Assembly: GCA_037447655.1 (NCBI GenBank)
Contig: JBBHKE010002668.1
Location: forward strand, 53,595 to 76,094
Source: Zygnema cylindricum
Lineage: Eukaryota > Streptophyta > Zygnematophyceae > Zygnematales > Zygnemataceae
DNA: 22,500 nt
Direction: 5' to 3'
Every line of letters begins with the position of its first letter. The first letter of the stretch is position 1. A model generated the notes under the pieces. It saw only the letters and a list, made by a program, of their open reading frames with translations. It did not search any database and was not told the origin of the DNA. Positions 1 to 8,661 of this stretch are shown piece by piece. Position numbers and translations under genes: made by a program.

Positions 1-236
1 TTTTTTCCCCCTCCGTCTCCCGGGAGGGAGGGAGAGAGGGAGAGAAAGAGAGTATATAGAGAGAGAAAGAGAGAAAGAAAGTGAGAGAAAGAGAGAAAGA
101 AAGAAAGAAAGAGAGAGAAAGAGGGAGAGAGAGAGAAGGGAGTGAGAGAAAGAGTATATCTATATATACATATATAGAGAGAGAGAGAGTGGGAGAGAGT
201 ATATCTATAGAGAGAGAGAGAGAGAGAATTAGGAAA
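1..236. repeat. GA-rich microsatellite with TATA-rich islands
   Basis: After a short T/C-rich start, the top strand is almost pure purine (GAGA, GAAA and GGGA steps), interrupted by short alternating TATATA islands near 52-57, 154-175 and 199-205. No coding potential is visible. Such mirror-symmetric purine tracts can adopt triplex structure, but nothing here shows a function. Confidence 0.9.
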
Positions 237-283
237 TTTTAAGTAGCTAAATTGGAGGTAAGAAAGAAACAGCCTTCTCGTGC

Positions 284-475
284 TCGTTTTCTCCTCTTCC
301 CACTTTTTCTCTCCCCTCCCCCTCTGCCTCCCCCTTTTTTACTTTTTGTCTTTTATTTTCCTTCTTTTTTTCTTCCCATTCTCCCTTCCCCCTCTCTCCC
401 CTCTCCATCTCCCTCCCTCCCCCTCTCCCTCCCCCCCCTTTTTCTTATTTACCTCTTCCCCCATTTGTACCCCTG
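284..475 (+). repeat. Long pyrimidine (CT) tract, probable intron end
   Basis: The top strand is nearly all C and T, with a low-complexity frame rich in Ser/Pro/Leu/Phe that I do not regard as a protein. It ends immediately before an AG at 480-481 and a short open frame of non-repetitive composition, so it can be read as the polypyrimidine tract of a 3' splice site. On that reading the upstream exons lie outside this window. Confidence 0.6.
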
Positions 476-481
476 CCGAAG

Positions 482-561
482 CTTCTATTTTGTTAGAAAG
501 AGACGAAAGAAGAATTCGAAAAGCTAAAGCTGACCGCCCACCTGCCGGAAAGAAAAAATAG
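482..561 (+). CDS. Possible 3'-terminal exon of an unidentified gene (partial)
   Basis: After the AG at 480-481 there is a 25-codon open frame ending in TAG at 559-561. It reads as a charged, basic C-terminal tail containing ILLERDERRIRKAKADRPP and ending in a short lysine run. Its composition contrasts sharply with the pyrimidine tract before it and the A-rich DNA after it, and the stop lies where the coding-like composition ends, as expected for a last exon. I do not recognise the protein family. Upstream exons are not in the window. It could also be chance open frame, because it is very short and depends on one inferred acceptor. Confidence 0.35.
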
Positions 562-1461
562 AGGAATAAAAAAAAAGTAAAAAAAAAGACAAAAAAACAA
601 AAAAAAAACGGGAAGAAAAAAGTAGAAAAAACAAAAAGGAAACAAAACAAAAAGAGAGAAAAGGAAAATGGAGATATAAGTGAAAACCTAAATGCAAAAA
701 AAAAAAGTGTTTGAATGAATCCCACAAAATACCATTACTACTTCCCCCTCTCTCCCTCTCTCTCCCTCTTTTTTTTTTCTTTTTGGAAGTAGAATAAAAA
801 AAACCGCCTTTCGTAATTAGAAACACGAAGAAAAACAAAAGGGTAAATTGACAAAAAAATAGAAGTTTAAAAAAAAAAGAAAAACTCACCGAGTTTCAAA
901 GACCTCCCTATTGCCGACGCAAAATTTTCCCCCGAAAGTGACATTAAATTAGATTTTTTGTCATTTTTTTTTGTCTTTTCTGAATCTTCTTCGGGGGGTG
1001 GATCGTACATTGCTCCTACCCTGCCTCCAAAATAGTCCCAAGAAAAAGAAACAATAATAACAATAAAAAAAAAAAATAATAATAATAATAAAAAAAAACT
1101 TCATGCAGTTTGCCTTTTCTTCTTATTTTATTTAACCTCTCGAATCTTTTAAAGTTTGCCGAAATACTTTTTCTCGACCTCAGAACGTCGAATTTTTAAA
1201 GGTTCATTTTTATCCTTGACTTCGAAAAAAGAAATGAAAAAAATGAAACCCAAACTGAAACCAAAATTGATACGGAAACGGAAACTGAAATTGACTGTAA
1301 AAACTGAAAGTGAAACTAAGTACCAAAGTTTTGGCAAAAAATACCACTAAAAAAATTTAAACCTTTTTGGCAAATAAAAAAAACCTAAGACACAAAAAAC
1401 GAGGAAACCAAGAAAAGAAAAGAAAAACAACCACGAAAGAGGAAAGGAAACCAACAACCAA
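562..1461. other. A-rich low-complexity intergenic DNA, no gene seen
   Basis: This stretch holds poly-A and GAAA runs, a small pyrimidine block at 740-782, an (AAT)n run near 1066-1092, and a degenerate series of 'actgaaa/ggaaac' steps at 1250-1315. Short frames here are composition artefacts rich in Lys on one strand and Phe/Ser on the other. If the exon at 482-561 is real, its 3' UTR would lie at the start of this region. Confidence 0.7.
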
Positions 1462-1655
1462 CCGAGGGAGGGAGGGAGAGAGAGACGGAGGCAGAGAGGC
1501 AAGGAAAGAGAGAGGGAGAGAGTGAGGGGGAGGGAGAGAGGAGGGAGAGATAGGGGGAGGGAGAGGGGAGGGAGAGATAGGGGAAGGGAGAGAGAGAGTG
1601 AGAGGGAGGGAAAGGGAGAGAGAGAGAGGAAGAGAGTGGGAGAGAGAGAGAGACA
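1462..1655. repeat. GA-rich microsatellite
   Basis: Nearly uninterrupted purine tract of GAGAGG, GGGA and AGAG steps. Overlapping frames on the bottom strand are Ser/Leu/Pro repeats produced by the tract and not genes. Confidence 0.9.
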
Positions 1656-1929
1656 CTGATGTTAACTCGATATGTAAAAGAAACGTTCAACTAAGAATGC
1701 AACAAATCCCACGGCCAAAACAAATTTTGTCTTCGATAGACCACTAATAAGACGATTTACTCCACAACATTTATTTTTTTGAAGTTTTTCCATAAACACT
1801 TTTTCAAAAAATTAGCGTCATGGTATTTAAAAAATATTAACATTCGTCTAACATGTTGTTGACGGTAAACTTTAGCAAGAAACTAAGACGGTCGTCCACT
1901 AGAATATACATCCTATATTATTACATCCT

Positions 1930-2215
1930 AGAAGATTTACTTGTGCCCAAGGCAATAAATTGTTGTCCTAAGACTTGCTATATTCTTGGTTAAACATATT
2001 CAATTACGTATCAATTTTACAAGAGTGTTGTCTAAGGAAATATTTTGTTGTCCATTTATAATATGGGATTTGTTATATACTTGGTTAAACATTCTAGTAC
2101 ATATCAATTTTTAAAAGAGAATTGCCCAAAGGAATAATTTGCTGCCCATGGGATTTGCTATATTCTTAGTTAAACATTCAGTTACATATCAATTTTAAAC
2201 GAGTCTTGTAGGTTA
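1930..2215. repeat. Degenerate ~90-bp tandem repeat, three copies
   Basis: A unit containing 'tgctatattcttggttaaac', then 'ttacatatcaattttaaa', then 'gcccaaggaataatttgttgcc' recurs with starts near 1975, 2068 and 2154. Copies differ by substitutions and small indels. No open frame of note. The surrounding DNA at 1656-2850 shows no gene, only a 30-bp GA run at 2484-2513. Confidence 0.6.
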
Positions 2216-2849
2216 AGGCATTTGTATTGGTTTCCTCTAAACACAAAGGTTCACTTCCCCCAAAAGTCATTTTAGTCGAAACAAACTTCAGAAAACATTA
2301 GTGAAACAAACAATCTTCTTACATGTGAAGTTAGCCATAAAAAATTAAAAGAGAGTATGATGACCATATGTTAGAGTTACATCCTGATTACATTTTCACA
2401 CCCTCGACGATTTTTTGTTCCACGTAGAATAACTTGTTGCGTCCGTGGGAGTTCATTTCTTTGGATTAACTCATCCAACATATAGAGAGGGGAGAGAGAG
2501 AGAGAGAGAAAGAGTACTTAGATATTAGATTGGACTCGGGTTCAATTCACTTAGTCACACAAATCCCCAATTAAGTTCATTTTTCAAAATATTAGCGACC
2601 AAAATTTTGCAACGATTGGGTAAAAAACTCAAAAATATACCGGAAGACGAGTTTTCCTCTCACCGAAATTTTCTATATCCTAAAGTTCAGCGTTTACATC
2701 CAGTAGGCGAAAAGATTTAACGGTCAACTGTAGAAGATAAGATAAGCTCAAGATATAAACTCGTAAAATATTGTGCATACTCATAGATAAGAATACTTTT
2801 TTTTGCTCCAAAAGCAAAGTTGTTGCGTCCAATTCATCCCCATACTAAC

Positions 2850-3280
2850 TCCCAATCTACACTAATTATGGTTTAGGTACCCAATCCTCTATCCTCTCCC
2901 AAATTCTACCTCGCCTTGATCCCAATTCCCCACCCACAATCCACACAAGTTATGTTACAAATTTTAAATCCCAAATCCTATCCCGAATTTCATCCCCGTT
3001 CTACTACTCCAATCTACACTAATTATGGTTTAGGTATCTCCCAAACTTTAACCCACCTCGATTCCCATTCCCGCTCAAAATCCAGACTAATTATGTTACA
3101 ATTTTTAAGATCCCAAATTCTATCCGAATTTCATCTCCATTATACAATCCCAATCTACACCAATCATGGTATGTTTGCCCCAATTCCAATCCTATCCCAA
3201 TTTTTACCCCGTCTTAGCTCCCGTTCTTTAATTTCATCCCCATTCTACCCCTCCCCCAAGCCACACTAATCCTTGTACCA
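2850..3280. repeat. Degenerate G-poor tandem repeat of ~70-85 bp units
   Basis: Two alternating unit types can be seen. One contains 'ccaatctacactaattatgg' (starts near 2852, 3009 and 3149). The other contains 'aatccacacaagttatgttac' or a close variant (near 2937 and 3078). The top strand is strikingly poor in G throughout. A 117-codon frame crosses the array but its residues repeat with the DNA units, so I treat it as incidental. Confidence 0.6.
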
Positions 3281-3410
3281 GCAACAAGTCAATTCCACCA
3301 TCCACCCCCTCTCTCCCTCTCCCTTCTTCCCTCTAACCCCAAAATCCACGCAAAATCTTGTACCTGACGACTCCACCACATTTTCAAGTTTCAACGATCA
3401 AATAACTCCT

Positions 3411-3923
3411 TTCCTCTCTCCCTCCCTTCCTCCCTCCCCCTCTCCCTCCCCCTCTCCCTCTCCCTCCCCCTCTCCCTCTCCCTCTCCCTTTCCCTCTCCC
3501 TCTCCCCCCCCCCCCTCTCTCCCTCTCTCCCTCTCTTCCTCTCTTCCTCTCTTCCTCTCTCCCTCTCTCCCTCCCTCTCCCTCCCTCCCTCTCCCTCCCT
3601 CCCTCCCTCCCTCTCCCTACCTCTCCCTCTCCCTTCCTCCCTCCCTCTCCCTCCCTCCCTCCCTCCCTCCCTCCCTCCCTCCCTCTCCCTCCCTCCCTCC
3701 CTCCCTCCCTCTCCCTCCCTCTCCCTCTCCCTCTCCCTCCCTTCCTCCCCCCTCCCTTTCTCCCTCCCTCCCTCCCTCTCCCTCCCTCTCCTTTCTCCCT
3801 CCCTCCCTCCCTCTCCCTCCCTCTCCCTCCCTCTCCCTCCCTCCCTCCCTCTCCCTCCCTCCCTCTCCCTCCCTCTCCTTTCTCCCTCCCTCCCTCCCTC
3901 TCCCTCCCTCTCCCTCTCCCTCT
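3411..3923. repeat. ~510-bp polypyrimidine tract (CCCT/CTCT repeats)
   Basis: Over 500 bp of almost pure C and T on the top strand, with stepwise higher-order repeats of CCCTCT, CCCT and TTCC units. Long frames on both strands (Ser/Pro/Leu one way, Gly/Arg/Glu the other) come only from the repeat and are rejected as genes. In the sense of the TraB exon, this purine-rich strand begins at once after the splice donor, so it would form the 5' part of an intron. Confidence 0.95.
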
Positions 3924-3926
3924 TAC

Positions 3927-4170
3927 CTGCTCCGACACAGCTCTACCACCACATTCTCCGGCCTCACCGCCCTTATCACTCTCTCCACCTCCCCCGGGGA
4001 ATTTGCTGCCACGTGTCCAGTCCCCACCAGGAACACTATTTCCGGTTCCCTGTACCCGTCCGTCCTTCTCTCCACATAATTGTACGGACGAAGTACGGCC
4101 ACCAACGTACCGTCCTCCACTAGATCCAAAAGTTCGGGATGAGACTTTTCTATGATGCCACGTGTCAAGT
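3927..4170 (-). CDS. TraB-domain protein, single internal or early exon (partial)
   Basis: The bottom-strand frame encodes about 80 residues with the hallmark start of the TraB (TraB/PrgY/GumN-Tiki-like) domain: a hydrophobic strand, the GX2H motif (GTGH, about residues 49-52 of the frame), then NSPGEVERVIRAVRPENVVV with Glu before a terminal CRSR. In this superfamily the GX2H and following glutamate are the conserved, putatively metal-binding residues; plant and animal TraB-domain proteins are membrane-associated, with roles reported at mitochondria/ER. The exon stops at a consensus donor, CAG|GTAAGA (donor GT at 3926-3925). The frame has no ATG in a convincing context, and a CT-rich tract ending in AG just upstream suggests an acceptor at about 4171-4172, though the exact start is uncertain. 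The rest of the domain was not found downstream in the window; it may lie beyond it or behind the purine tract. Confidence 0.75.
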
Positions 4171-4194
4171 CTTTAGTGGCGGCGCGGAAGTCGA

Positions 4195-4430
4195 AGTCGG
4201 GAGGGGGGCCGAGGATTGGGGGGGGGGGAGGGGAGAGAGGGAAGGGGAGGAGGAGGAGGAGGAGGAGGGGGAGGAGGAGGAGGAGGAGGGAGGGGAGGAT
4301 TTGGGAGGTGGGAGGAGGGAAATGTGGGGTTTGGAAAGTGAGAGGGGAGGGAGAGGAGAGAGGGGAGGGAGAGGAGAGAGGAGAGAGAGGGGAGGGGAGA
4401 AATGGGATTTAGGGGGGAGAGGGAGAGAGG
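4195..4430. repeat. GA/GGA-rich tract next to TraB exon
   Basis: The top strand is G- and A-rich (GGAGGA, GGGAGA steps, a run of G near 4220). On the bottom strand this is a C/T tract ending about 25 bp upstream of the TraB exon, suitable as the polypyrimidine tract of its acceptor. Overlapping long frames are repeat artefacts. Confidence 0.85.
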
Positions 4431-5399
4431 TTAATTTTAGGTTTGAATGGTTATTATGGATTGGGAAAATGCAGAAATTTTTGTGACAGCTGGAAACCCT
4501 AAATTGGAGCATTGTCAAATTTTTGGGGCTGCCCGAAATTGTAAAATCCAACATCCGGAAAGTTTTGTAGCTGCCCGAACTCCTAAGATTCAGCCAATTT
4601 TCCTTTCTGAATTGAAAAAGAATTCAAAATAATTCTTTTGTTTTCTCAAAAAAATTGGGAAAATGCTCAATACTTAGAAATTGAGCAAAGATTTATGATA
4701 AAAAACTGAGAAAATCTTTACAGCTGCCCGAAGCTCTGGAATTGAAAGATCTTCCTACAAAAAAAAATAAAAAAAATGGCAGTTATTTTAATTGTAAACT
4801 TGAAACCTAAAATTGGGTAAAATTTCCTGTACAGGATATTTAGAATTATTTTTTGCTCCCCGATTTATTTTTATTTTTGCCAGAAACTCTAAAATAGGGC
4901 AAAAATTTAAAAATATATACCTCAAAAAATACTTGGGCGAGAAGGAAAGCCAAATAAGTGAAATAACTGAAGAGTTTTAGGGTTTCCTGGGAGGAAGTAC
5001 AAAGGTACAACTCACGCGTGTGAAGTACATGTCCATCTACAAAGTGTAAATTGGGAAAAGACAAAAAGTACATTGTGACGTGACAATCACCGACGTGTCG
5101 AACAGATTTGCTTTTAGTTTCTAAAGATTCTCCACCGACAAGATTGATTTCAAATTGCATTAAACGACAAAAATACAAAATCAGCATTCAAATCTCAAGT
5201 ATACTGTACGGCACTGCACGGAAACTCGATTTGAGGGTGAAGCTCCATCGAACGAAAACTCGAAAAGTTATGTTGTTTACAGAAATTCGTACTTTTTCGT
5301 ACCATACCGTACCGATGTTTTTGTTTTTTTAGCAAAACAAAAGTACAAAGAATCCGAGCAGGATTCTCGAATGGTCGGGGAGTGAAAATTGACCGTTGG
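4431..5399. other. Non-coding DNA with degenerate 'GCTGCCCGAA' repeats
   Basis: Between about 4487 and 4745 a motif 'agctgcccgaa' followed by A/T-rich sequence recurs (near 4528, 4570, 4722, with a weaker start at 4487). Two telo-box-like sites (AAACCCTAA near 4493, and its complement near 4978) are present; these are common near plant promoters but not diagnostic. I see no gene in the rest of the stretch. Confidence 0.5.
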
Positions 5400-5802
5400 A
5401 TTTTAATTTAATATTCATCTGCGAAGCAATCGCTCCATCCGGTTTTGTATTTGTCTACCCACCTCGAGGAGGTGGCTAGTCACTACACCGTGAATCGCTA
5501 TTAGTGTTAACCAATTTTTTCGCCACTTAAAACAGATTTTCTCCGTACACACCTATCAGATTCTGGATCTGACGGTTGCGATTAAAAGATAACATTCTCA
5601 GCTTCTGATTGGCGGTCTCAAGTTGTAAATCGGACAAGTGTGTACGGATAAAATGTGTTTTAAGTGGCGAAAAAATCATTAACACTAATAGCGATACACG
5701 GTGTAGAGAAGCTATACACGCTACACGTGGAAAATAAAGATATGTTTGACGATGGTCTACCACTTTAATTTACACACGTTGCATGGGTCATGTGCCTTCG
5801 GA
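5400..5802. repeat. Repeat R, copy 1 (uninterrupted)
   Basis: Bases 5400-5534 are identical to 8013-8147. Similarity resumes on the right side of the enclosed MITE through 'gatggtctac', and the last ~31 bp (5772-5802) match 11288-11318. Copy 2 is the same unit split by the hAT element, so copy 1 serves as a paralogous empty site. R encloses a MITE (5484-5705). Outside the MITE, R shows no terminal inverted repeats and no coding frame that I can support, so its own nature is unknown. Confidence 0.85.
5484..5705. mobile_element. TA-flanked MITE, copy 1 (Tc1/mariner-type ends)
   Basis: The element runs 5486-5703 between TA dinucleotides. Its left arm begins CACCGTGAATCGCTATTAGT and pairs over about 50 bp with the right arm, which ends in TACACGGTG. 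An inner inverted pair, CCGTACAC (5543) and GTGTACGG (ending 5647), bounds a ~105-bp core. There is no coding capacity. The first 12 bases of the terminus match the ends of the 9.5-kb pogo-like element in this window, suggesting that a related transposase could mobilise it. The core is inverted relative to the other copy. Confidence 0.8.
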
Positions 5803-8012
5803 CAAAAATCCACCAAAATCCAATTGAAATTCTTTGCAGAAAGTTATGTCGTAAAGCTCTTTTGTCACGCAATTTCGTCACGCTCTTTCTGGCATCCTTT
5901 CAAAGACTTTGTGGTTTCCCGCGCTTATACTTGTCGTTTTTAACAACTTCAAACTTTGAATTACAAATTCAAATTGAAATGCAAACTTCCAACCTTATTA
6001 TTTTTTTCCAATTTTAAACGAAAGATGGAGCCACCACTGCTTTTAATGAACCACATGTACCAAAAAAACTTCTCAAACAAAAAGCATATAAAAAAAATAG
6101 TTTTCGAAGCTCAAATTGCTTTCCATGGTGCTTTTCAAAACCCTCCTCAAGTTACAATATGTCATAAAATTGTGTAAATGTTTTTTTTCAAAACCATCTT
6201 ACTTAAGTAAATGATTATTGACAACGTTTTAGAAAGAAAAGGCTAAAACACGGTGTTGTTACCAACGAAAGCGGATCTCGTTTTGGAAAAGAAACATTAA
6301 GAAAAAAAACGCTAGAAAAGATAGTGTCTTCGAAAAGATCATTTTTGTTTAAAAGAAAAACCCTAAAATATAAGTTGTTCAAAAGAGAAAGCGTCTCAAA
6401 GAGCAACGTGGTTTTGTGGTACAATGACTTTGTGTGCACGTACATGGCATGCAAAAACGTGGTATTCAAATGAAATATTTAAATAAAAATTGGTCGGTCT
6501 GAAAAATCTTTGACTATTTTCAATATCTTATCTTAACTTACGTGGTATCACTCAAAGCAGAACAAGTATACGAGAACTTGTTTAAAGACAATACAGTACA
6601 CAATGGCCCAATGCCCCCTCGTACAAAATATCTAAGCTAGTAATGTTTCCCGTAATGTTGTCCGTACAATTGTAGAAACCTCCCAATCAAAATTCAACTT
6701 AATGGTATGTGCCCATGTAAGGTATGTGCCCATGTAACCGTTACTGTACTTTAAAGTGGTACTTTTAATTTTTGTGAAGATTCTCCGTACTACTTTTATG
6801 CAAGCTTTGAAATGTGATGGTCGTAGAGATGACTACGAAACATATGACAAATGTTGACGTCTTTGTGACATCGTAAATGTTTGGGGTTTTGTGACATTGT
6901 GACGTCAAGCTCCTGTGTGACAGTGTCGCCGTCACTAATTCCAAAACTTTCTTCCATGGCTTCCCAATTTTGTTTTTTGGTCTTTTCTAGCTCGTCTTGC
7001 CATCCAAATACGCCCAATGGTACTCAAAAAGCTTCTTTCAAAAGCTTTTTCATTTCATACCAATATCGCCCCATTTCATTCCAAGAAGTGTGAGATAGGG
7101 TCGGAATTGTGAGAGGGAGAGTGAGAGGCAACGACGGCGTAAACTTTTGCGAATGACCCATGAATCAGAGTAAAGGTCCAAGACCCATACAAACTTTTTT
7201 CGTACATAAACGTGACTGGCAAGGAAAAAAAAGCGAGTACTCTCCCTCGTGCTAAAAAAATCACATTGTGTGGCACGTGCCTAAACGTTTAACAATTTAT
7301 TGTACCAATGATAGCTCAACTAAGATCACCTCACGAGGTGATTTTCGATAGAGTTTTTTGACTAGTTGGATTCGCGTGCTTGAAAAGAGGAAAATACTAA
7401 AGTGAGTACAAAAGACAACAAAATTAGAGTGCATTTAAAGTAGCAAGATAAGGTTCATTGCATTGTAGTAAAGGCAACTTTTTCTGTACGACAAAAGAAT
7501 TTTTCGTTGAGGGTTGGATTTTGGAGGAAAATGACAGCAAAAAACCACCATACTTTAACACGTGGGCATATACCCTAAATCTTCAAGTTAATTCTCAACC
7601 ATAGTTAAAATGTGCAGAAAACTATCGCTAACTCTACATGCTTTCAACCCATACTATATATGTAACTGATTATAAATCACGACCGTAGGAAGCGATATTC
7701 AGTTCGAACGCGCATGATTCCTACAAATAAAACAGGTAACGGTCGCTCTTTTGTACGAAATGAAGTTGAGGGGAATACACTGAAGATGGTCAATTGAAGT
7801 GTCTTGATGAGAAGTCTTTTTATTGAGTCTCAACCCGGATCAAAGCGAAATGAATAAAACTAAACTAAATTGCTCTTTTACGTTAGCTATATTATTGAAA
7901 CTTCTTTAACGGTTTGAATATGGTTTGTTGCGTCCAACGAATTTTAAAAGAGAAAAAAAAAGCGAGGGAGGGAGGGAGGGGAGAGAGGGAGAGTGACACT
8001 TGGGAAGGATGA
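5803..8012. other. Mostly non-coding DNA between the two R copies
   Basis: AT-rich DNA without a convincing gene. It contains a perfect 17-bp tandem duplication (6704-6720 and 6721-6737), a small palindrome 'atcacctc-ac-gaggtgat' (7325-7342), a purine-biased degenerate repeat near 6230-6400, and a GA tract at 7962-7993. A bottom-strand frame at about 7017-6900 (GWQDELEKTKKQNWEAMEES and following) has protein-like composition, but I recognise no family and see no clear splice sites, so it is not called as a gene. Confidence 0.5.
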
Positions 8013-8096
8013 ATTTTAATTTAATATTCATCTGCGAAGCAATCGCTCCATCCGGTTTTGTATTTGTCTACCCACCTCGAGGAGGTGGCTAGTCAC

Positions 8097-8316
8097 TACA
8101 CCGTGAATCGCTATTAGTGTTAACCAATTTTTTCGCCACTTAAAACATCTTTCTCCGTACACATTTGTCCGTTTTGAATTTGAGACCGCCGATCGGAAGC
8201 TGAGAAAGTTACCTTCCAATTGCATCCGTCAGATTCACAGTCGGACTTGTGTGTACGGAAAACAAATGTTTTAAGAGACGAAAAAAGCATTAACACTAAT
8301 TGCGATACACGGTGTA
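8097..8316. mobile_element. TA-flanked MITE, copy 2, core inverted
   Basis: Runs 8099-8314 between TA dinucleotides, with the same terminal arms in the same orientation as copy 1. The central segment (8155-8258) aligns well only with the reverse complement of the copy 1 core (5543-5647), for example through the shared block 'ttgagaccgcc' and 'gaagctgagaa'. No coding capacity. Confidence 0.8.
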
Positions 8317-8373
8317 GAGAAGCTGTACTGTAGAGTCGCTACACGTGGATAATAAAGATACGTTTCACGATGG

Positions 8374-8381
8374 TCTACTAC
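8374..8381. repeat. hAT target-site duplication, left copy
   Basis: TCTACTAC, exactly repeated at 11276-11283. Eight base pairs is the standard hAT target-site length, and the flanks join to give a sequence matching copy 1 of repeat R. Confidence 0.93.
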
Positions 8382-8572
8382 CATAGATGTCCTATTCGTA
8401 CGGATTTGGACTTTTTTCCGATTACTACGTAGTATTCGCTTGTTTCGTAAGATTAGTAAAAATCGTACGTCACATACTGTACGGAAATTGTACGGACATT
8501 TTAAAAAAAAGAGACGTTGGTTCATTTTCGCGCGCGAATAATAATCTGTCCTCCACTCCTCCTTCACAACGA

Positions 8573-8579
8573 AGCCGCC
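8573..8579 (+). promoter_or_regulatory. GCC-box-like motif (AGCCGCC) upstream of hAT ORF
   Basis: AGCCGCC, the core bound by plant AP2/ERF factors, lies about 85 bp upstream of the transposase ATG, within a longer 'gaagccgccatta' block that recurs at 12149-12161 and 12193-12205. A weak TATA-like 'cataaaag' follows at 8589-8596. Function is inferred from motif only; a 7-bp match is not strong evidence. Confidence 0.3.
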
Positions 8580-8661
8580 ATTAGAAACGCCATAAAAGCG
8601 GCCATTAAACCTGTCATTGAAGCCACCCTTCAAGTTTTCACGAACCTAAATAGAAGCATCC

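Larger units (their letters stand above)
8013..8381. repeat. Repeat R, copy 2, left part (split by hAT element)
   Basis: Identical to 5400-5534 over the first 135 bp, then similar on the far side of the enclosed MITE through 'gatggtctac'. It ends in TCTACTAC (8374-8381), the 8-bp target site duplicated by the hAT insertion. The remainder of R resumes at 11284. Relative to copy 1 it has an extra ~15 bp ('gtactgtagagtcgc') near 8324-8340. Confidence 0.85.

Noticed and set aside
2540-2570. tRNA B-box-like 'gggttcaattc'
   Set aside because: No A box, acceptor stem or cloverleaf could be drawn around it.
3273-4079. 268-codon top-strand frame and 184-codon bottom-strand frame across the CT tract
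   Set aside because: Both are Ser/Pro/Leu or Gly/Arg/Glu repeats created by the microsatellite; the only genuine coding signal is the TraB exon on the bottom strand, in another frame at 3927-4170.
6796-7017. 73-codon bottom-strand frame with protein-like composition
   Set aside because: No recognised family, no ATG start, and no clear donor or acceptor; mentioned in the region entry but not called as a gene.
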